A stretch of DNA of 64,000 nt from Floccularia luteovirens (Eukaryota; Basidiomycota; Agaricomycetes; Agaricales; Squamanitaceae): assembly GCA_009739215.1 (NCBI GenBank), contig VSJF01000001.1, positions 1,736,001 to 1,800,000 on the forward strand, in the 5' to 3' direction. This document shows, piece after piece, positions 36,701 through 48,362 of this stretch. Numbering within the stretch: the first letter of the stretch is position 1; each line of letters starts with the position of its first letter. The notes under the pieces are model-generated. The model did not search any database. It was not told the DNA's origin and saw only the letters and a list, made by a program, of their open reading frames with translations. The translations under genes and the position numbers were made by a program.

Positions 36701-38210
36701 ACTTCATGCACAGGCATTGGTCTTTTTTGGACTATTGAATGGAGAAGCTCCAGTGGGCCCCCTTCGAAAGGCATTTGCCCACGACCAACCAGTAAAGTCC
36801 AAAATAAGATTCCGAGAGAGTAAATGTCCGTTCTGTGGTCTTGCGTCATTGTATCTATGCTACCTGTCTGCTCAGGAGCTAGGTAGCAGAGAGCTTCCTT
36901 CACTTTGCGTTTTTCAAGTTCCTCATATGCACGTAAAACCAATGACGATGGGGAGCCGAAACTCTCAAGTGAAATAGCACGATTACCGAAATGAACAAGG
37001 CGAACAAAACCGGAATGAGAGTTTAGATGGAAAGCATTGGCCCGCACTTTCATGGTTTGGATGAGTGCATTCTCTTAATTCTGAATAGACGTAGGTGCGC
37101 ACCTTCTCGATGAGTAACTCCAGCTCTGTTTGAGGAGAGTAAGAATAATCATGAGTTATGCCAACTAAATTCCGCGGACACTTACTTGTGTAGTGTTTCT
37201 AAACAGCGGGTGGCCTGTATGGCAAATCTGGAATGGAAGATAAGGCACTGAACAAGAAAGCCTGAGGTGACAAACGGTTACTCTAGAAACGAGGCCAAAT
37301 CCATTATGTCGGTTGCGTCCATTGCGTCCACGGAATCCAGTGTTTCTGCGTCTGCCATAAAAACATCATCATGGGCAGGGGTTGCTCGCGGTCGCTGAAT
37401 GTCAGCGAGAAGGAGATCATTAACTTTGGATGGAGGAAGATAACGACCTAGTAGGTTTGGTCCAGGGTGCACAAGGAGAAGAACGAGACAGTCTCCATCA
37501 TCTCGGGGTATTTTAATAAGGTCGACCATATGTAATGTAGTACTGTATCCTTCGGGAGATGCAGCCATTTTGCCTAAGCTGCAAGGAGACATGAGTGTAA
37601 GAATAAGAGATAGAATGCCTAAACTTACACATGTGCTTCCCGTTGTAAGCACATTGCACCATTGGATTGTGCAGGTGCAATTTTTGCAAATACATTTGAA
37701 CCATCCTTGAGACTATTTCCCTCAGCCAGGATTGTCATGCTTCCAGTATCGTTCCAAGGCACAACCTGGATGTTAGTGAGAAAATGCTATTATAAGGAGC
37801 AAAGAAGGAGAGGACTTTGTCGAAAGTATAACCTGGAATAGAGAGGACACCATCTTTGAAGTACAAAGTCGGGAAAGTTGGCTGGCCAAACTTTCGTTTC
37901 ATGGATTTGCGGGACTCCAGAGGGGGCCGCCAAGGGCGAGAGGGATCTGATTCTGCCACTGTGACAAATGTATAGGGGAATATGTAGTTGTGCAGGTGAA
38001 GCTGACTCCAAACAAGCAGACACTCGGTATGCTTGAACCAGTCTTCACGCTGTTATTATCACATCCAAATGATCAATAAATGATGTCATTTCAAAGACCA
38101 CGTGACCATACAATGTCTTTTTTACTGTATTTTTTAATTAACGACTTTACAAAAACTGCTGCTTTATTATGTAGACGAGTCGACCATCATCCATCAGTAC
38201 TCACGGGCAT
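27761..38210 (-). CDS. Hybrid histidine kinase with N-terminal pseudokinase, P-loop ATPase, GAF and two receiver domains (group X type)
   Basis: Two-component phosphorelay sensor resembling fission yeast Mak2/Mak3 and Candida CHK1, which signal oxidative stress through a phosphotransfer protein. Order in the protein: a unique N-terminus; a protein-kinase-like domain (35.9-37.96 kb) that keeps YLAPEQTG and [15 protein letters not shown] but shows RANAFHLN and HFGN where HRD and DFG belong; a STAND/AAA-like ATPase with Walker A GPPGIGKSS split by an intron near 35780-35845 and acidic Walker B FLDDLHE near 35290; a long helical region; GAF (30.3-30.6 kb); HisKA with SHELRTPF (His codon 30182-30184); an ATPase with [17 protein letters not shown] and GGTGLGLS; a degenerate receiver (28.43-28.90 kb); and a canonical receiver with LFDHHMP and SKPL. 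It ends [10 protein letters not shown] at 27761. There are dozens of introns and probably 2,200-2,500 residues. The start is uncertain: the first firm exon ends at 38049, and ATG 38208-38210 is a candidate first exon. Confidence 0.88.
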
Positions 38211-40257
38211 TCACGAGGTCACTGGGGTCATTGTATTAGTACCTCTGTATGCGTCATTACTCCACAACTCACTGTAGCTTGCAGGATCAATGTGATCAGG
38301 CAATTCAGGCACGGCAACCTCAAAGCGTGACTGGATAGCGGCCATGACTTGTTGGTCACTTTCTGATGTGACAAACGTAATTGCAAGCCCTTTCGTCCCA
38401 AATCGTCCTGCTCGACTATATTCCGTGATACGAATCAAATTCATGTGTCACATCCGAGATTAACAGGTCACACGTACCCAACTCGATGCAAGTAACTATC
38501 CGCATCAGGGGGACAGTCGTAATTAATCACAATGTTGACTCGCTCCACATCAATACCACGCCCGAAAATATCGGTGGCAACAAGGATGCGTTTTTCAAAC
38601 GCTTTGAAAGCAGTATAACGACTAATTCTGCAATGGCATTAGATCAAGCAGCATGGATATATACCATTTGCATACCTTTCCTCTTGCTGTAACCCGGAAT
38701 GAATACTTATACTGGGGAAATTGCAAGACACCAAAAGTTTATCCAATTCGATAGCTCGAGCTACTGATTTCACAAAGATCACAACCTGCACCACTGTTAA
38801 TGAGTTATCATGCCAGTGTTTGATATAATCCTTACTTGATTGAACTCAAGAGTATCCAACAAGTCATTTAGTTTCCTGTTCTTCCCCACTTCGTCGAGTT
38901 TCACATAGTGCTGTTGCAATCCGTGGAGTGTTAATTTTGTTTCATCATCCACAAAAATTTCCAAAGGCTGGTGGTTAAGTGGTTGTTAGTTCCTTACGTG
39001 TTCAACAAACAGTTATTTTGCTTACGTTTGCCATAAACTTTTTGCATGTTGCTCGAATGTCTTTCGCAAGGGTTGCGCTGAACATCATAACTTGCTTGTG
39101 GTGAGGCGTTGTTCGGAAGATCTCTTGAACGTCACGGCGCATGTCTATTAGGTAGTGTTGTAATTAGATGAGTTGGTCGAAAAGACGCATGTATGAAAAA
39201 AGAGGACGAAATGGCAGCACAACAACGAAATATAAAATCAAGAGGCAAAAGTTCTGGGCAGACGCTGCGTGATTCGAATCCTCGTATGGCCTCGTACGTT
39301 CTCTGATTGCCGGTCCTTTACGCAAAGATCACATGAAGTGTTCTTTCCAAGACTTCCAACCCATCATTTTACCCACATCCATATCCCCCGACTACTGTCC
39401 AGAACAATATATATGTGTGATGAGGTTGGTGCAGCGACGAAGTTAAACGATGCAAGATGTGCAGGTGTGTGTCCGAAATTCGCAAGACTAACCAAGTTGT
39501 TCTAGCATTTTGTCACACTCGTCCAACACGAAGTGTTTGACATTTTTAGCATCCAGCACTTTGTCCCTCGCCAATGCGTTTAATCGACCGGGTGTTGCGA
39601 CTACGATATGAGGACACTTGTTCTTATCACGAAGAACTTCCGCATCTTTTGCTACTGGTGTCCCGCCATAAAATGTGCTGACCCGTACATCTGGCATGTA
39701 CTTGGCAAAACGTGAATATTCGTTTTTTATTTGGAATGCAAGCTCCCGCGTGTGGCACAATACAAGGACGGACACTTCTCCGTTAACAGGTTCGAGCTGC
39801 TGAAGAGTGGCGAGTACGAATACAGCGGTTTTTCCGTGTCCAGACTTAGCCTGGCACAAAACGTCCATACCAAGAACTGCTTGTGGTATACACTCTTGTT
39901 GTACTGTAGGAAAAGTGATTGTCAAAAGAAGTTTTTTTATATCATATATTAGTGGTAATTTACCCTCTGAAGGATGTTCAAATCCAAGATCGCTGATGGC
40001 CCGCAGGAGCTCAGCTTTCAACAAGAAGTCCCTAGAGAAAAAGAAAAAAAGGCATGAGTAATTATAGGGAGCCGTGGCTGGTAAAAGTTCGTCTCATACC
40101 GGAAACCAGTCGAATGGATACCTGAGAAGTTTTTTTTGTCTTTGTCATTGTCTCCTCCCATAGGAGCTCCATTCCCAGCGGAGGCTACCCCGCCAGATGG
40201 AACGATGTCATGGTCATCCTCGTAGTCAATAAGGTCTTCATTGTCGTTGCCACTCAT
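38211..40257 (-). CDS. SUB2: DEAD-box RNA helicase Sub2/UAP56
   Basis: ATP-dependent RNA helicase acting in spliceosome assembly and, with TREX, in nuclear mRNA export. The N-terminus is acidic ([20 protein letters not shown]). The core reads [35 protein letters not shown] (motif I), [21 protein letters not shown] (the DECD box specific to Sub2/UAP56), [14 protein letters not shown] and HRVGRAGRFG. The C-terminus [18 protein letters not shown] is reached through a last intron (GTGAGT...CCCCAG), with stop TGA at 38211-38213. Introns are short except one of 348 nt at 39145-39492 interrupting the codon after [10 protein letters not shown]. The gene shares a 182-bp divergent promoter with ROK1. 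Confidence 0.96.
39145..39492 (-). other. Unusually long intron of SUB2
   Basis: 348 nt with donor GTTAGT and acceptor TAATAG, six times the local norm of 50-60 nt. It is the only part of SUB2 with no protein similarity. On the sense strand it contains an AATGATGG motif like a box C, but no matching box D was found, and no complete tRNA fold is present. It could host a small RNA or a regulatory element; nothing definite is supported. Confidence 0.7.
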
Positions 40258-40439
40258 ATTGAAAGAAAATACGAAAAAATGTCAATGGGGGTTATGGGTT
40301 TGGGACAAAGGGTGTGGTAAAACCGTTGACCTTGTTTCTTGGAACAAACAAAGGTCAATGGTTGGCAAGTGTCGCACGGACCCTTATTGGCTGATGATTG
40401 ATGATTTTTGCAGGTCTTAATTGTAATACTGTGTCCACA
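40258..40439. promoter_or_regulatory. Bidirectional promoter between SUB2 and ROK1
   Basis: 182 bp separate the two start codons. It includes ATTGGCTGATG at about 40386-40396, whose reverse complement is a CCAAT box, and two GGTCAA-type repeats (GTTGACCTTG and AAGGTCAATG) around 40324-40361 that form an imperfect inverted pair. No TATA box is seen, consistent with housekeeping expression. Confidence 0.5.
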
Positions 40440-42553
40440 ATGGAAGCATTCCAGCTATTGGCTCGTGGTGGTACTAAATTTGACAAAAATCGTTTTCAAA
40501 ATGACGTTAGACTTTTTCGAGTGAGTGAGATTGTTCACACAAAGCGTTTATAATACTCAGCATGTAAAAGAATACAAAAGCAGCCAACAGTGGTGACAAA
40601 ATCCTTCACAATTCACAAGCCGCACCCCTTCCCGTAGAACTGGATTTCTTCAAGTATGCCCAAGGGACAACTGTGAAACGCAAGTCCTTAGATCAATCTA
40701 CTCCCCAGGATGGGAAGAGGAGGAAGATGGACGACGGAGTACCCATTAGGCATTCTTACGACTCCAAGATAGACTATGAACAACCCAGGTCCTCCGCCAT
40801 GACCAGACACAAAGTCGTGGTGAAAGGTTCTAATATTCCAGAACAGATAAATTCATTCCAAGACTTGAAAGATCGTTACAAAGTTGCCCCTCGCATAATT
40901 TCTAATCTTTCCCGGCATGGCTTTGTAGAGCCAACTAGTATACAATCATATGCCATTCCAATCCTACTAAATGTTTGTTTTCTCATTTTTTCCCATCAAC
41001 ATAATCTAACTACCTTTAGTCTCGCGATCTGGCGGCAATTTCTCCCACAGGTACAGGAAAGACAATCTCATATCTTTGTCCAATATTATGTGCACTGGAA
41101 GCTCCTATATCGGATTTAGAGAACAACTCTAGTGCTGGTGTAAGAGCTGTAATAGTCGCGCCAACTCGTGAACTGGCTCATCAAATACACAACGAATGTC
41201 TTAAGCTTGCGCAAGGTCGGAAATGGCGAATTGTATTGTTGAGCAAAGCTACAGCCAATACACTGTCATCAAAAGATGCAAGAGATAAAGTAGGTCAGTG
41301 ATTATTATTCTCCATTACAAAACATATCCTCATCTTGCTGTAGATATTATCATTAGCACACCACTGCGTCTTGTCGGATTGCTACAATCAGGGAATATTG
41401 GGTTAGATAAGTCAGTGGGCTTGTGTTGTTTTTGAGGGGTTGTTCAATGGTTTTCTTGTAGCGTCCGCCATCTTGTGCTGGATGAAGCCGATAGACTATT
41501 GGACGCCGAATTCCTGCCGCAGATAAAAGAGATACTAGCCGCTTGCACGCATTCAAGTGTCCAATATTCTGTATTTAGTGCAACACTACCTGCAGGAGTG
41601 GAGAAAATGGCACTGGAGATACTACAAGACCCAATTCGCGTTGTAGTTGGGTTAAAGTATGTGGTATCCCAAGTGTTATCATTCTCCCCAACTCAATCTT
41701 GATTTCCTCCAATTAAAGAGACACCCCATTACCACTAATTTCACAATCACTGACCTATGTTGCGGATGACTCTTCCAAGCTTCCAAGTCTTCTGACGTAT
41801 TTGTCACAACCGTATAACCCTCCTCTCATCATATTTGCCTCTTCCCAAGTAAGAGCAGCTTCCCTTGCAGAAGAACTTGTTTTGAACGGTATATCGAACG
41901 TCGATTGCTTGCATGCTGGTATGAGCAACAAAGAGCGAGAAGAGGTCACCAGCCGAATGCGCAATGGGGAATGCTGGATCATGGTGAGCACAGAGGTCAT
42001 GGCTCGTGGTATGGATTTCAAGGGGGTGAGGGAAGTCATAAACTATGATTTCCCAACAAGCGTACAGAGCTACATCCACAGAATAGGTGGGAATCTTATT
42101 TGTCCTGTCTGCTATAGTTGTTTCATGTCATTGCCATAGGTCGAACTGGCCGAGCTGGAAGGGAAGGCAAATCAGTTACGTACTTCACGGATGACGATGC
42201 CCCTTACTTAAAATCGTGTGTCATGATGCGTATATCTTACACCCAATACTCAAGTCATTTTCCACTAGAATCGCAAATGTCATTCTCCAGTCAGGATCCA
42301 CAGTGCCAGATTGGATTTTGCGGTTGCCTAAACCGTCAAAATTGGTGAAAAAGACAATGGGAAGAGCAAAACTCCCTGAAATGGTAAATAAAGCACGGAA
42401 AATCGGGAGACGTGACGCAATCAAAAAAAGGTGAGGAGGGCATTATGTATACAAGACATTGGCTAAGATTTCCCAAACAGGGAAATGATTGTTGCATCAA
42501 AACGTCGAAGTATTAAGGGTGTGAAGGCGGTTCCAGTAGATACACTTACCTGA
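40440..42553 (+). CDS. ROK1: DEAD-box RNA helicase Rok1
   Basis: ATP-dependent RNA helicase of the small-subunit processome, needed for early 18S rRNA processing. The N-terminus MEAFQLLARGGTKFDKNRF matches the Rok1 signature. Core motifs after splicing: FVEPTSIQSYAIPILLN (Q motif), SPTGTGKT (motif I), APTRELAHQI, STPLRLVGLL, DEADRLLD (motif II), SATLP (motif III), ARGMDFKGVREVINYD, and HRIGRTGRAGREG (motif VI). The tail is basic (ARKIGRRDAIKKR, SKRRSIKG) and ends VPVDTLT at 42551-42553. Introns of about 45-65 nt lie at roughly 40520, 40972, 41294, 41412, 41660, 42086, 42205 and 42432. Confidence 0.94.
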
Positions 42554-42824
42554 CGATAAACAGGAGACGGTGGAATTTCTTTTTCGTAGTCCTTTAAATT
42601 AGATTGATACTTCAGATATGTCAACCAGTAAATTTATAATGATACGTCGATCATATTTCCACCTTGAGGAAGTAATTTTTATGTATACGGCTTTAGTTCG
42701 ACAAAATTTAAGTTTTTGTGGTTAAGCATTGTTCCTGCATGTATGCATTATTTTTTCACCGTATAGCAGCTGATAACGATGTCAGGTATATTGTGCGTCT
42801 CGGCATGACATGACTATGGATATT

Positions 42825-44987
42825 TCATTTCATCCTTACACGTTTATTTGCTGGCTCAAAATTACTGTCTTCAACCCAATCGAGATTACCTGAAACCTTC
42901 TCGTTGCTCAGCCATAGTATACAATCATCTCGCGTCTTCTCAGGATGCTCGAGTTGCCAGGTTATGATCTGTGATAATACCTGACCGACCCAAGGCCCCG
43001 ACTTTCTCGCTCCAAGTAATTTAACGATTTCGTGGCCCTACGACGGGTCTGGTTAACGGTTTTCCCGATTAACAGAAATGAATACTTACATCTAACAATG
43101 GTCTTGCGTCTGGAACCTCCGTCAATTTGAGTTCTTCAATGCGGGCCATAAATGAATTATAGGAATTGATAATACGAGATGCCGTTCTCACTGAAGGGCA
43201 TTTGGTTACTTCAAGGACATCAAATCATTGTTTATTAATCACCATCAAGTTTGTTGTCATCGAGGCTATACAGAGGAACGAGTTCCTGCAAAAGTGAGAA
43301 GAGGATCGATGTCGTATAGTGCGACCCGGTATTAATGTTGTGGATGGCTTTGTTACGCAATAATAAACCTGAAAAAAAATAAGACAATCAATGCACGCTT
43401 ATTATTCCACACACACCGATTGCTACCCTCTCGGATGAAGCTTTAACAATTCCCCTATTTGTCAGATGCTCAGTCAGAAGCCCAGCAGCAGCAAACAATA
43501 ACGGAATTCCATCAAGGTAATGATTTTGTGTTCCAAGTTTCAGAGATTCACGAAGGACAAGATCTATTGCCGAGTGGATTTTATTTTTGTGGTCGTGGTA
43601 AGTTGCTCCTTTATAAGGTGTCACTGCTGCTGCCAGGTACAGCCTCGCCTTACAAGACGGGTCTATTGAGATGGAAGTGAGGAACTTGGGGTGAATTGTG
43701 GGAAGATCTTGATTCGAAAAGTTTAAGAGCATATTCAAAAGCTTTGCGGCGGTTAGAGCTGTGTGAGTTTGAGGTAGTTGAGGTATCCTTCCGTGAGGAA
43801 ATGCGGAGAAAATTGGATGATATAATGACAACTCATGAATTAGCTTGATGGACCCAAGAGGATCAGGACCTGCAAGATAGCTGTGAACTTCCTTGTCAGT
43901 GAAATGTCATATCTTTGCAACCTCTCATCATCTTTGCAATCTCTTCCCCTGCTCGTTCACGGGCAACTTTCGTTACAAGGGCGTCCTGATATAAAGTTTA
44001 AGTCGTTACTAAAGGAACAATACACATTTCTTACATGTATTTGAAGATCCTTTGCAGCATCTTTCAGGTCAGGTGTTAAAGGGAAACCAAAACGACTGGA
44101 AAATCTTATGCACCGCAAGACGCGCAAGGGATCATCTAGTAGGGTCTCTCGTGGAGGAAGAGGCGTACGTATCAGCCCATTTCGTAAATCATCAAGTCCC
44201 TTGACGTCAGTAAGTCACAACAAACAATAAATGATGGAGTAAGACGCAACCTTCTCGGTGAAATCTTCTACATCACGAGTATGAACATTGTAAAATAATG
44301 AGTTGATAGTGATATCTCTTCGTAATGCATCTTGTGTGGGCGTGCCAAAAGCCTTTGATCATGTATTAAGAAATAGAGGAGATTGAGCTGCACAAACACA
44401 GCGCACCACTTCAGTTGGTATACGACTGTCGTTAGCATATTCCTCACTGCGTAGATTGACGAAATCCAGATCTAAGTTGAGTATTTTGCATGTTGCTGTT
44501 TCAAGGTGTTTCGATTGGGCTGGGTTTTGAGCAATTCTACTAATGGTCCCAGTTTCAATCCCATTTTGCTGAGCAAAAGCAGAGAAGTGTTCAGCGAATG
44601 CAAGCCCCATTATATGACTCATTGCTATGTCAATATCATTACTTTGTGACCCCAGTAACTGTTTATAACACATGTTAACAGGCATAGCCATTTTAAGTGT
44701 AAAGGATCTTTTATAATGACCTTGTCTCTGACCCATCCACCAGCTATTCTGCAAGTAGTCGATATTCCCATATCTTGGTTAAGCTTCTTCGTACAACCAT
44801 CCAAGAGCTCGCATAATCGATTCTCATTGTCCGTTAGTTCGATTTTCATTACATCACGACGAGGTTGCCGGGTTGTATGCATCGCAATAGATATTTTACT
44901 ATGGGATGAAGTGAATAACCAGCGTTTAAAGTTTTGGAGACGCCAATCGTGTTTCAAAGCGATCAGATTCATAGTGTAGAAAGACAC
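42825..44987 (-). CDS. CCA1: CCA tRNA nucleotidyltransferase
   Basis: Adds or repairs the 3' CCA end of tRNAs in nucleus, cytosol and mitochondria. Class II nucleotidyltransferase features are visible: RIAGGWVRDKLLG followed by the metal-binding DIDIA motif; RRDITINSLFYN; a DDPLRVLRCIRFSSRFGF segment (motif C region); and RERAGEEIAKM. The C-terminal end reads GNLDWVEDSNFEPANKRV and closes with stop 42825-42827. Three in-frame ATGs stand at 44985-44987, 44970-44972 and 44880-44882. The first two precede an Arg/Lys-rich amphipathic leader suited to mitochondrial import, whereas the third would give a cytosolic/nuclear form beginning MHTTRQPRRD. This mirrors alternative starts known for yeast CCA1. 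Multiple short introns lie between 43000 and 44720. Confidence 0.93.
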
Positions 44988-45375
44988 GCTGTTTGTGAAT
45001 ATGAATGGAATGTTCCGAGTCTTACATAATCAGACACAACCATGTTGAACTGGTCACCACAAAATATACTTAGCTTTGCCGATAAGCGAAAAGTGATATT
45101 ACAGCAATATGTCATCACAGGGAATAAATTTCTAGTGTGCATTACTTGTTAATTGGTTGCAATCTGAAATAACGCTCCTTGACCTCAAGTGGAGAAGAGG
45201 AAGAAGGTTGGAAAATTGCAATTCTCGGCAAAAGCCTAATATTCCCACGACTTTTGAAGTCCGTTCGTTGGGTCAGAGGTTTAATTTTAAGTGTAGACAA
45301 CTTCGCCCGTTCACCTCGCCCCCTGTCCTCTACTCCTCATTCTTGTTTTTTACATACCGTGAATAGTAGTCCGGC
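44988..45375. promoter_or_regulatory. Divergent intergenic region between CCA1 and VAC8
   Basis: 388 bp separating two divergent start codons. It must hold both promoters. A pyrimidine-rich stretch precedes VAC8 (about 45305-45350, CTCCTCATTCTTG). No clear TATA box or RNA gene was found. Confidence 0.4.
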
Positions 45376-47765
45376 ATGGGAAACGTTACAAGCTGTTGTG
45401 ACTACTGCTGTAGGTACCATCTACTCCAGAGATTTGCGGCAATAACATCTCCTACAGTCCAGGGGCGCAAGTCACAGTCTTACGAGCCTCTTCTGCTCGA
45501 GAATGAGCGGGAAGCCGTTGCTGACCTTCTCCAATACTTGGAAAGTGCGTTCTACCACCACTCATTTCTTAGGCTGTAGCGTGCATATCGATGTAAATTA
45601 CACAGACAGAGCGACAACCAACTTTTTCATTGGACCTCCACTAATTGCGTTAACGACACTCTCATTTTCGGACAATGTTGATCTCCAACGCAGCGCGGCA
45701 CTTGCTTTTGCGGAGATCACGGAGAAGGAAGTTCGGCCTGTGGGTCGAGAAACGTTGGACCCTATCCTTTTCCTTCTCAGTAGTCACGACACGGAAGTCC
45801 AACGCGCAGCAAGTGCCGCTCTAGGAAATTTAGCTGTGAACAGTAAGTGGCTAACAAGCTATCTGCTGACATATTAAGAATCATTATCCAATCTAAGCGG
45901 ACAATAAACTTCTCATCGTGAAGCTTGGTGGCCTGGAACCTTTGATCCGCCAGATGCTAAGTCCAAACGTGGAGGTGCAATGCAACGCAGTCGGCTGCGT
46001 AACTAACTTGGCTACTCATGGTTCGTTCACAATGAGCCCATATTTTCTACCTTCTTATGGTTTGATGAACAGATGACAATAAGACCAAGATTGCCAAGTC
46101 CGGCGCACTCGTGCCCTTGACGCGACTTGCAAGGTCAAAGGACATGCGAGTACAACGAAATGCTACTGGTGCATTGCTCAATATGACCCATTCAGGTAAA
46201 ATGAATAACTGTTTCATAGCCTGACACTCATCTGTGGTTCAGATGAAAATCGACAGCAGCTGGTCAACGCTGGAGCGATTCCAGTACTAGTTAGCCTACT
46301 AAACTCCCCTGATACAGATGTACAGTATTACTGTACAACTGCCCTCAGTAATATTGCAGTGGATGGTATGGTCAAAGCTTTCATATGTTCGAGCTTACTA
46401 AATGTTCATAGGTGTGAACCGTAAAAAACTTGCACAAAGCGAGCCCAAACTAGTAACAAGTCTGGTTATGCTTATGGATAGTTCTAGTTTGAAGGTTCAG
46501 TGCCAAGCCGCTTTAGCTTTGCGGAATCTCGCAAGTGATGGTAAGTGTTCGATGTGACAAGACAGTGATTAGCTAACGTACTGTTGCTAGAAAAATACCA
46601 ATTGGAAATTGTGAAAGCAGACGGTCTACAATCACTCCTACGGCTGCTACAGTCTACATACCTCCCTCTTATATTATCTTCAGCTGCTTGCGTGCGCAAC
46701 GTTTCTATCCATCCTCACAACGAATCTCCGATCATAGAATCCGGATTCCTACAACCTTTAATCAATCTACTTTCTTTCAAGGATAACGAAGAAGTCCAAT
46801 GCCACGCAATTTCTACCTTGAGAAATCTTGCAGCAAGCTCTGAAAAGAATAAAAGTGCAATCGTGAAAGCAGGAGCTGTCCAATCAATCAAAGAGCTTGT
46901 CTTGGAAGTTCCTATCAACGTGCAGAGCGAAATGACCGCATGCGTGGCTGTTTTAGCTTTAAGCGGTAAAACGCATTTTATCGTGATGTGTATTCATACT
47001 CAGTAACTCACTCTTGTAGATGAACTGAAAGGACAGTTGTTGGAGATGGGTATCTGTGAGGTTCTAATACCTTTGACTAATTCGCCCAGTTCGGAAGTCC
47101 AGGGTAATAGTGCTGCGGCTCTTGGCAATCTCTCTTCGAAAGGTAAGTCAAAGAGATTTAGTGAAACTATTTCAACCGTTTAATTTACCTTGTATCGCAG
47201 ATGGTAGAGCAATGTCAGATGATTATTCGGCATTTAATGATGTTTGGGATAAACCTGATGGTGGTATGCACAAATACCTTCACCGATTTTTGACCAGCCC
47301 GGATGCTACATTCCAACACATTGCTGTCTGGACAATCGTGCAGTTGCTAGAATCGAATGGTAGGTGGTATCCTACTATTAGTATCGCTGGCTTGTTGATC
47401 CGAACTTCATGCTAGACCCTCAATTGATCAGCAGCATTCGTAGCTCGAGTATGCTCATTCCCAATATAAGGAATCTAGCAAGTTCACGCACATCTTCTCC
47501 GATTTCCTCTGTTGGAACTCCCCGTTCACACGGATCTCGGCATTCATATCAAGATACAGAGACCGGTGATGGGCATGGCGAAATCCAGCTTCTTAGCCGG
47601 CGTATTTTGGATTTTGTTGATGGGGAAAATGAAGGGGCATTGCCTTCAAGTGTTACTGCTTCCCACATGCAGCCTGGCTCATCGTTAAGTAGCTCACACA
47701 CACATGAGCATGAAGAGCTGCGGCGAAGCGTCAGAGAAGCGTTTGCGCCTGGTTCCCAACGTTAA
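45376..47765 (+). CDS. VAC8: Vacuolar armadillo-repeat protein Vac8
   Basis: Vacuole-membrane adaptor for vacuole inheritance, fusion, nucleus-vacuole junctions and selective autophagy. The N-terminus [11 protein letters not shown] has Gly2 for myristoylation and adjacent Cys for palmitoylation. The family signature [20 protein letters not shown] then precedes about eleven armadillo repeats with the usual AALGNLA and ALRNLA motifs (for example [20 protein letters not shown] and [15 protein letters not shown]). A C-terminal Ser-rich tail with [17 protein letters not shown] ends at 47763-47765. Introns fall near repeat boundaries, at about 45412, 45543, 45842, 46020, 46194, 46364, 46538, 46964, 47141 and 47359. 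Joined exons keep the frame throughout. Confidence 0.95.
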
Positions 47766-48362
47766 TTTGTTTAGTAGATGGGATGGACTGTGAGTAGCTT
47801 ATTATGGATTTTCTTGCTTCGTTGTGTCTTGTATCTTGTTTATTCACTCTCTTGATGCCACCATTCATTCGAATTTCTAGTGTAATGATTGGGTGCTGGA
47901 CAACGACTGGTTTATGAATCACCTGACCAAATATATGATTATACGTAGACTCAGAGTATCACTGCCTTAAACCATAAGTAAGAGGGATGAAAACGATAAG
48001 AGACTGCCTAGCAACCCTTGGCGCATCTTCGCATGAAAGACAGCTGTGTACTTGTGGTCTTGTAAGTAGGACACGACTACCTCGTGTCTATTGATGGAGC
48101 CTCGCGTAAAACAGGCATTCGGCCGGAGCGGGTAGTCTATATGTAGAACAGTGCAATTGTGCTTTTATCTGTCCGTATAAACCTTCTTCCTTCCCTCAAT
48201 TTTTTTCTCTTTCTCAGACCAAGTCCTGACTTGGTTAGACTCACGACTGTCTTCTGCTGAACCCATAGGCTGTGCCTTGACCTTTCACTGCTCTTCTAGA
48301 TCCCAGTTTTCCTCCACTCAGTGGCACTCACCAACCTATCTAACAACATCTATCTGACCAAA
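47766..48362. promoter_or_regulatory. Intergenic region upstream of the GH16 gene
   Basis: 597 bp. A TATA-like CCGTATAAACC occurs at about 48172-48182, followed by a pyrimidine tract (CTTCTTCCTTCCCTC, TTTTTTTCTCTTTCTC) at about 48183-48220, which together look like a regulated core promoter. No gene or repeat was recognised. Confidence 0.45.

Noticed and set aside
39255..39320. tRNA-like segment with a GATTCGAATCC motif inside the SUB2 intron
   Set aside because: The arms flanking the TTCGAAT loop do not pair on either strand, and no anticodon or acceptor stem could be drawn.
39269..39505. 78-codon plus-strand open frame within SUB2
   Set aside because: Covers the SUB2 intron and the antisense of its coding exons; no family features.
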